NCBI GenBank assembly: GCA_025356185.1 | Contig: JANXUN010000147.1 | Location: 1-10,929 of the forward strand | Length of the DNA: 10,929 nucleotides | Direction of reading: 5' to 3' | Origin: Gemmatimonadaceae bacterium | GTDB taxonomy: Bacteria; Gemmatimonadota; Gemmatimonadetes; Gemmatimonadales; Gemmatimonadaceae | Shown: positions 6,516 through 10,929 of the stretch, in pieces | How the letters are laid out: each line of letters opens with the position of its first letter | How positions within the stretch are numbered: the first letter of the stretch is position 1 | Notes under the pieces: generated by a model | Told to the model about the DNA's origin: nothing | Databases searched by the model: none | What the model saw: only the letters and a program-made list of their open reading frames with translations | Program-made: the position numbers and the translations under genes

Positions 6516-9092
6516 TCCCTTTATCTCGAAGACGTAGCTCATAAACTCCGTCTCGATGTACGCATAATTACGCGGATCATCGGCGAGGGCCACCGACCCG
6601 ACCATCAGCAATCCGGGGAGGCGAGCGGCGAAAGGCGATATGAGCGCAACGCGCGTACCGGTCGACAAGTCCACACGATCAACTCGCACAGGAATCGCGT
6701 TCGCGCGGCGTGTCCACAACGCCTTCCCGTCGGAACTGAATCGCAGCACCTCCTCTGACGCGGCGACACCTGGGACCGCGAACGACGCTCCATCGCTCAG
6801 GTTATATCGTCGATAGCCACTGTCTGCAGTCGCAACGACAATAAACGCGCCATCGGGAGAAATGATCATACTGCCAACACCCTCGGGCGTCACAGCGCGA
6901 AGCGCGCCGTCTGCCAACGATCGTAGGTAACATCGAATCGCGTGCTTGGGTTCGTTTCCGCAGATAACGATCTGCGTGCCATCGCCCACAAACGCGGCGC
7001 GCGTGATCGACTCAAGCTCGCCGTGATCCAGACGGCGAGACTCACCTGCGCCCGTTGGATGCAGCATGAGTTGCACTGGATTCGTTGGCATCAAACTCAA
7101 AACCGATTTTTTGTCGGTCGAGAGATCCGACGGACATCCACCACCGATTCTTACCACGGTCGCGGCGTCTCGCCGACGAATCATCGTGGCGTAGCTTCGG
7201 CCAGCGAGTTCCGAAACGTCGCAGAACGCGAGCATAGCGCCGTCACCAGATATGACTGGCAATACCGTCGCATCCATCCACGAGACGTTGGTTGGCGCGG
7301 TATCCTGCGCCGAGCGAAGCCACATGTGCCGTGCTTTATCGTCACGGGTTACCAAACGACGTCCATCGCGCGCGATATCCTGCACCGTGAGGCTGCCAGT
7401 CGTCGGCAAAATCGTGTGTGCGCCGCCGCGTAGCGACACTTCGTGCAGCTCTTCAAAGCCGGCGATCGACGCCGCACCAAAATCGATGCGTTGACCATCT
7501 GGCGTCCACGATAAGCCCTGCACGCCCCAATACTCCTTTGTGAGTTGCGTGTGGACGCGCTTGAGATCCACCACGGCGACGCTGCCACGATCGTCGAGCT
7601 TTTCCGGATGCTCGAGAAAGGCAATGCGTTGACCATCGGGCGACACGCGAATGTCGCTGAGATAGCCAGAAGTCTCGTACAACATCGTGCCAATCGGATA
7701 CTCCAACCGATCCTTGCCGCCAACCTCGTGTACGATCGCCAGCTGTGATCCATCGGGTGACCAATCGGCCTCGCGCACAGCGGCGAGAATTTCGCGCGGT
7801 GCGCCACCGTCTACCGGCATGCGCGCCAACGTGCCGACAAACACGCGATGATGCAGTAGTGTCGCGTTCACGAGAACGGCCATTTCGTTTTTCGACGACA
7901 CAGACAACAGGTGCGTTCCCGAATCACTGATGGCGCGCGGCTCGGGATAGGCCGAGCCCACGGTGTAGATGCGCAATGACGTACCGCTCTCGGCACCGCT
8001 AAACACCAATGCATCGCCGTTGGCGGTATACCGCGCGTTAAACACGGATTGCGATCGAAAGGTGCGTTGCGAAATCGCCACCGCGTCCATCGATGTACCA
8101 GCGTTCGACTGACGACCCCACACATACACGGCGCCAAGTGCGGCAACAGCGACCAGCGACGCCGCACTCCATCGGGCGATCATGCTCGCAGCCGATCGCT
8201 TCGACATCGCTCCGGTCGCGAATTGTCGCGCCGCCCGCGTCGATGCGGACGTGTCGCGCAATGCCGCTGCGAACGCGCCCGCAGTCGGAAACCGATCTGC
8301 TGCCAGTTTTTCGAGCGATGTATGCACGGCCGCATCGACGTGCGGCGGCACGGTGTGTCGCTGCGTGGTGAGACCACGCGGTGCTTCAGTGATCACCTTC
8401 GCAACAATCGATTGTGCCGTGGGCCCCACAAACGGGGGTTCACCCATCAACATCTCGTACACCACGCAGCCGAGCGAATAGATATCCGTGCGCGCGTCCA
8501 CTTCGCGCGCGCCCATCGCTTGCTCGGGACTCATGTACGTTGGTGTGCCGAGCGACATGCCGGTCTCAGTCATGCGCGAGCCGCCCGTCTTGGACGCAGC
8601 GAGCGCGATACCAAAATCCGCAACGACCGCGTGGCCGCGCTGCAGCAGAATGTTTTCGGGCTTGATGTCGCGATGAATCACGCCACGTTCGTGCGCATAC
8701 TGCAATGCATCGGCCACTTCGCCCGCGATGCGCAACGCGTCGTCTATCGGTAACTGTTTCTCGCGATCCAACCGATCGCGCAACGACTCGCCTTCGACAT
8801 ACGGCATCACGTAAAACACGGTGCCGTTCACTTGGCCGGAATCATGCAGCGCCAGAATATGCGGATGCTGCAAATTCGCCGTCGTCTTGATCTCTGATAA
8901 AAACCGCTCGGCGCCGATCGCGACCGCGAGTTCGGGCTTGAGCACTTTGATCGCGACCTGACGATCGTGTTTGAGATCGCGCGCGAGATACACGGTCGCC
9001 ATGCCACCGGCGCCGAGTTCGCGCTCGATGTGGTAGCGATCATAGAGGCTGTCGGTCAATGCGCGGGTGCGCTCATCAAGATGATCGTTCAC
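6507..9092 (-). CDS. Transmembrane Ser/Thr protein kinase with C-terminal PD40/WD40-like propeller
   Basis: With GTG 9092 as start the product is 861 residues. The kinase domain spans ~20-280 and has all catalytic elements: glycine loop GAGGMATV (27-34), AIK lysine K49, alpha-C glutamate E67, HRDIKPEN (140-147, catalytic D142), DFG (159-161) and LGTPTYMSPE (181-190). It is therefore expected to be active and to phosphorylate Ser/Thr. A Ser/Arg-rich linker leads to one transmembrane helix (~305-326). The remaining ~530 residues are probably periplasmic, with propeller repeats of the WSPDGSQLAIV, VSPDGQRIAFLEH, WTPDGQRIDFG and ISPDGAFIVVA type, suggesting a sensor or scaffold. There are no PASTA repeats. 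The open frame extends to TTG 9143, but that start overlaps the upstream gene. GTG 9092 leaves a 14-nt gap and gives the usual short lead-in (RTRALTDSLYDRYHIERELG). No Shine-Dalgarno is seen, so translation may be coupled to the upstream gene. Confidence 0.92.
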   Translation of the reverse strand: MNDHLDERTRALTDSLYDRYHIERELGAGGMATVYLARDLKHDRQVAIKVLKPELAVAIGAERFLSEIKTTANLQHPHILALHDSGQVNGTVFYVMPYVEGESLRDRLDREKQLPIDDALRIAGEVADALQYAHERGVIHRDIKPENILLQRGHAVVADFGIALAASKTGGSRMTETGMSLGTPTYMSPEQAMGAREVDARTDIYSLGCVVYEMLMGEPPFVGPTAQSIVAKVITEAPRGLTTQRHTVPPHVDAAVHTSLEKLAADRFPTAGAFAAALRDTSASTRAARQFATGAMSKRSAASMIARWSAASLVAVAALGAVYVWGRQSNAGTSMDAVAISQRTFRSQSVFNARYTANGDALVFSGAESGTSLRIYTVGSAYPEPRAISDSGTHLLSVSSKNEMAVLVNATLLHHRVFVGTLARMPVDGGAPREILAAVREADWSPDGSQLAIVHEVGGKDRLEYPIGTMLYETSGYLSDIRVSPDGQRIAFLEHPEKLDDRGSVAVVDLKRVHTQLTKEYWGVQGLSWTPDGQRIDFGAASIAGFEELHEVSLRGGAHTILPTTGSLTVQDIARDGRRLVTRDDKARHMWLRSAQDTAPTNVSWMDATVLPVISGDGAMLAFCDVSELAGRSYATMIRRRDAATVVRIGGGCPSDLSTDKKSVLSLMPTNPVQLMLHPTGAGESRRLDHGELESITRAAFVGDGTQIVICGNEPKHAIRCYLRSLADGALRAVTPEGVGSMIISPDGAFIVVATADSGYRRYNLSDGASFAVPGVAASEEVLRFSSDGKALWTRRANAIPVRVDRVDLSTGTRVALISPFAARLPGLLMVGSVALADDPRNYAYIETEFMSYVFEIKGLR

Positions 9093-9106
9093 GATGTATT
9101 GTGCGT

Positions 9107-10929
9107 TTAGCGCGGCACTTTTCGCACAAGCTCGTCCAGCCAATTCATCACAACCACGGTAGGCTGAGCGTTTGCGCGCTCCTCCGCGATCACCATCAAA
9201 AAACGCGAACCGTCGGGGGTGACATCGTAGCTGTACGTGCGCCCGCCCCCCAGACGCGCCACGGTCTTCTTATTGAACAACAGCGCGGGTACGCCCACGT
9301 CGCCCGTCGACGGATCAAACGACGCGGAGAGCATCGCGGCGCCCTTGCGATACACGATTTCGCGGCCACCGCGCGACCAGCGGGGTTGATCTCCCCCGTC
9401 TTGCGAGACCTGACGTCGACCGCCTTTCCCGTCGACGGCGCGGACGTACACGATGGGTTGCTGGTTTTCACTTACTTCTTCGTACACAATCCATCGCCCT
9501 TCTGGTGAAAACTGCCCGGAGAACTGACTCGTATTACGCAAGTCGAGTGGCACGGCGGCGCCGCCAACGATCGGCTTGATCATGAGACGATTGAGCTCGC
9601 TAACCTCGAGGTACAGCAAACGCGTGCCATCAGACATGACGGACATGGCCATCTTGTCTTGGCCGCTTACCAGCACGGTGTCCGGTTTGGTACCGTCGAT
9701 TGCTGTTCGCTGGAGATCATAGACCGGAGTCTCAACGCTGTGAATGATCGACTTACTGTCGGGCAGCCACGTCGCGTCAAACGCGACGCCATCCGTGTGC
9801 GTGAGCTGTGTGAGATTACGACGCGCGCGATCGAACAACATGATCTGCCAGTTCGGCTGCGTTCGCGTAAAAGCAATCCAATGACCATCCGGTGACAGTC
9901 GCGGTTCAGCCCACGGTCCTGCATCCGATAGCGCACGCTCTTCGTTACCCGCGCGATCGATCCACACCATTCTGCGCGGTACCGTGAGTTCCGACTCTTT
10001 GAGATACGCCAACGTGCCATTCTCCGAGACGGCGTAGCCCGCTGTTCCATCCGTAAAATTTCCGGCCACGTCGTCGACCACGGGCACGGCGGCGCCGAGC
10101 ACCTTGAGCGTTGTCGCATCGAACGGTACCGCAAAGAGCGCATGTTCACGCATGAACAGCAGGTGTCCACTGCGCACATAGCGTGCGAAGTACGCGCCGT
10201 CGATGAGGACCGTGCGCTTGCCGGTCGCGTATTCAACCGCTTCAATGCGCGATCGTGCGAGCGGCGTACTGAAGCTATTAAAGATTACCGCCTTTGCGCC
10301 CGGAAGCTCTTGCGGATACCAGTGTTGAAACTCACGCCGAGCGCTGTCAAGCGTTGTCAGCTTGCGGGGTGCGCCACCCGTCGGCGATACGAGCCACAAG
10401 CCTTGATAAACGCGCGAGTAGATCAGCGAGCCATCGGCGGTCCACGTACCACCAGCGGTCACGCTATCGGCCACCGGTGTCGACGGCCCACCAGCCGTCG
10501 GCATCTTTCGCAACTTTCCATCGACGAGCATCGCAATCCAGTCACCGTTCGATGAGATCGCCACTTCGCTGGCGCCTTCACTGCCGGTAATACGCGACAC
10601 CGTTGTCGAGCCAAGCTCGCGCATAACGAGCTGCCAACGCCCACTTGAGTCTTTGTCGGGTTGTACAATGCGTCGTCCATCGGGGGAAATCGCCAGCAAC
10701 GCGCGTTCCACCGATCCCGTATTTGCACGGAACGCGAACTCCACTCTTCCCGCATTTTGTGAACGCGTCGCGTCGCTTCGCATGCGCCAACCCGCGAGCG
10801 CTGCGACCACCACGGTCGTGCCCATCGCTGCGAGCGCGACGGTGCGCCAACGATTCGGTGTCGCCGTCGTCGATGCAAGCTGCACCGTGCGGCGCGGAGT
10901 CTGCTGGTTATGCAACGCCGTCGCGAACT
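9107..10929 (-). CDS. C-terminal part of a second transmembrane Ser/Thr kinase with PD40/TolB-like propeller (partial)
   Basis: The frame stays open to the right edge, so the 5' end is missing; the first in-frame TTG (10915) is unlikely to be the start. About 607 codons are visible. The first residues, FATAL, match the end of a Pkn-type kinase domain (the neighbour has FAAALRD there). A basic linker follows, then one transmembrane helix (TVALAAMGTTVVVAALAGW, about 10781-10849). This is the same domain order as the downstream kinase, so the catalytic domain is inferred to lie beyond the window. The rest is a propeller with ISPDGRRIV, WTADGSLIYS, LSPDGHWIAFTR, FSPEGRWIVYEE and TPDGSRFLMV repeats. 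It ends in VVVMNWLDELVRKVP, a tail I recall from this kinase-propeller family. TAA 9107-9109 lies 14 nt before the next kinase's GTG, indicating an operon. The propeller sequence alone would not identify a kinase; the call depends on the FATAL-linker-TM arrangement and the neighbour. Confidence 0.8.
   Translation of the reverse strand, partial: FATALHNQQTPRRTVQLASTTATPNRWRTVALAAMGTTVVVAALAGWRMRSDATRSQNAGRVEFAFRANTGSVERALLAISPDGRRIVQPDKDSSGRWQLVMRELGSTTVSRITGSEGASEVAISSNGDWIAMLVDGKLRKMPTAGGPSTPVADSVTAGGTWTADGSLIYSRVYQGLWLVSPTGGAPRKLTTLDSARREFQHWYPQELPGAKAVIFNSFSTPLARSRIEAVEYATGKRTVLIDGAYFARYVRSGHLLFMREHALFAVPFDATTLKVLGAAVPVVDDVAGNFTDGTAGYAVSENGTLAYLKESELTVPRRMVWIDRAGNEERALSDAGPWAEPRLSPDGHWIAFTRTQPNWQIMLFDRARRNLTQLTHTDGVAFDATWLPDSKSIIHSVETPVYDLQRTAIDGTKPDTVLVSGQDKMAMSVMSDGTRLLYLEVSELNRLMIKPIVGGAAVPLDLRNTSQFSGQFSPEGRWIVYEEVSENQQPIVYVRAVDGKGGRRQVSQDGGDQPRWSRGGREIVYRKGAAMLSASFDPSTGDVGVPALLFNKKTVARLGGGRTYSYDVTPDGSRFLMVIAEERANAQPTVVVMNWLDELVRKVPR

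Noticed and set aside
9093..9143. TTG start at 9143 for the complete kinase
   Set aside because: The 17 extra residues overlap the coding end of the upstream gene and do not resemble kinase N-termini. GTG 9092 gives a conventional lead-in.
1..10929. CRISPR arrays, tRNA or rRNA genes, insertion sequences, attachment sites
   Set aside because: I saw no regularly spaced repeats, cloverleaf-like sequences, transposase motifs or long inverted repeats. Coding density leaves no gap over about 125 nt.

Overview
This 10.9 kb window reads as chromosomal DNA of a moderately high-GC, diderm (outer-membrane) bacterium. The gene types point towards Gemmatimonadota, with Acidobacteriota as the main alternative. 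They are a very large TonB-dependent receptor with an N-terminal carboxypeptidase-regulatory-like domain and no STN domain, and tandem Pkn-type Ser/Thr kinases carrying a transmembrane segment and a PD40/WD40-like propeller. The taxonomy is inferred from recalled family distribution, not from a marker gene. No tRNA, rRNA, insertion sequence, phage gene, integrase or CRISPR array is visible.

Left part, plus strand. The window opens with the last 35 codons of an unrecognised gene (stop at 107-109). A 1252-residue TonB-dependent-receptor-like outer-membrane protein follows (233-3991), ending in an unusual helical extension that carries two LTxxQ motifs. After 76 nt comes a 500-residue secreted beta-propeller-like protein with a Gly/Asp/Arg-rich low-complexity insert (4068-5570). 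These two are probably co-transcribed and both act outside the cytoplasm.

Middle, plus strand. A compact two-gene unit encodes a divergent GroES-like co-chaperonin with an enlarged loop (5638-6027) and, 10 nt later, a BrxA/BrxB-family bacilliredoxin with its CGC motif (6038-6499). The pairing suggests a link between protein folding and low-molecular-weight-thiol redox control.

Right part, minus strand. The bacilliredoxin converges, with a 7-nt gap, on a transmembrane Ser/Thr kinase with a C-terminal propeller (6507-9092). Directly upstream of that kinase, in the same direction and only 14 nt away, lies the 3' part of what looks like a second kinase of the same design. Its transmembrane segment and propeller are inside the window, while its catalytic domain lies beyond the right edge. 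The two kinases probably form a receptor-kinase operon.

The gene-coding density is very high and no intergenic gap exceeds about 125 nt. I found no clear-cut new defence or mobile system. The most unusual items are the Spy/CpxP-like module fused to the TonB-dependent receptor and the GroES-like/bacilliredoxin pair.
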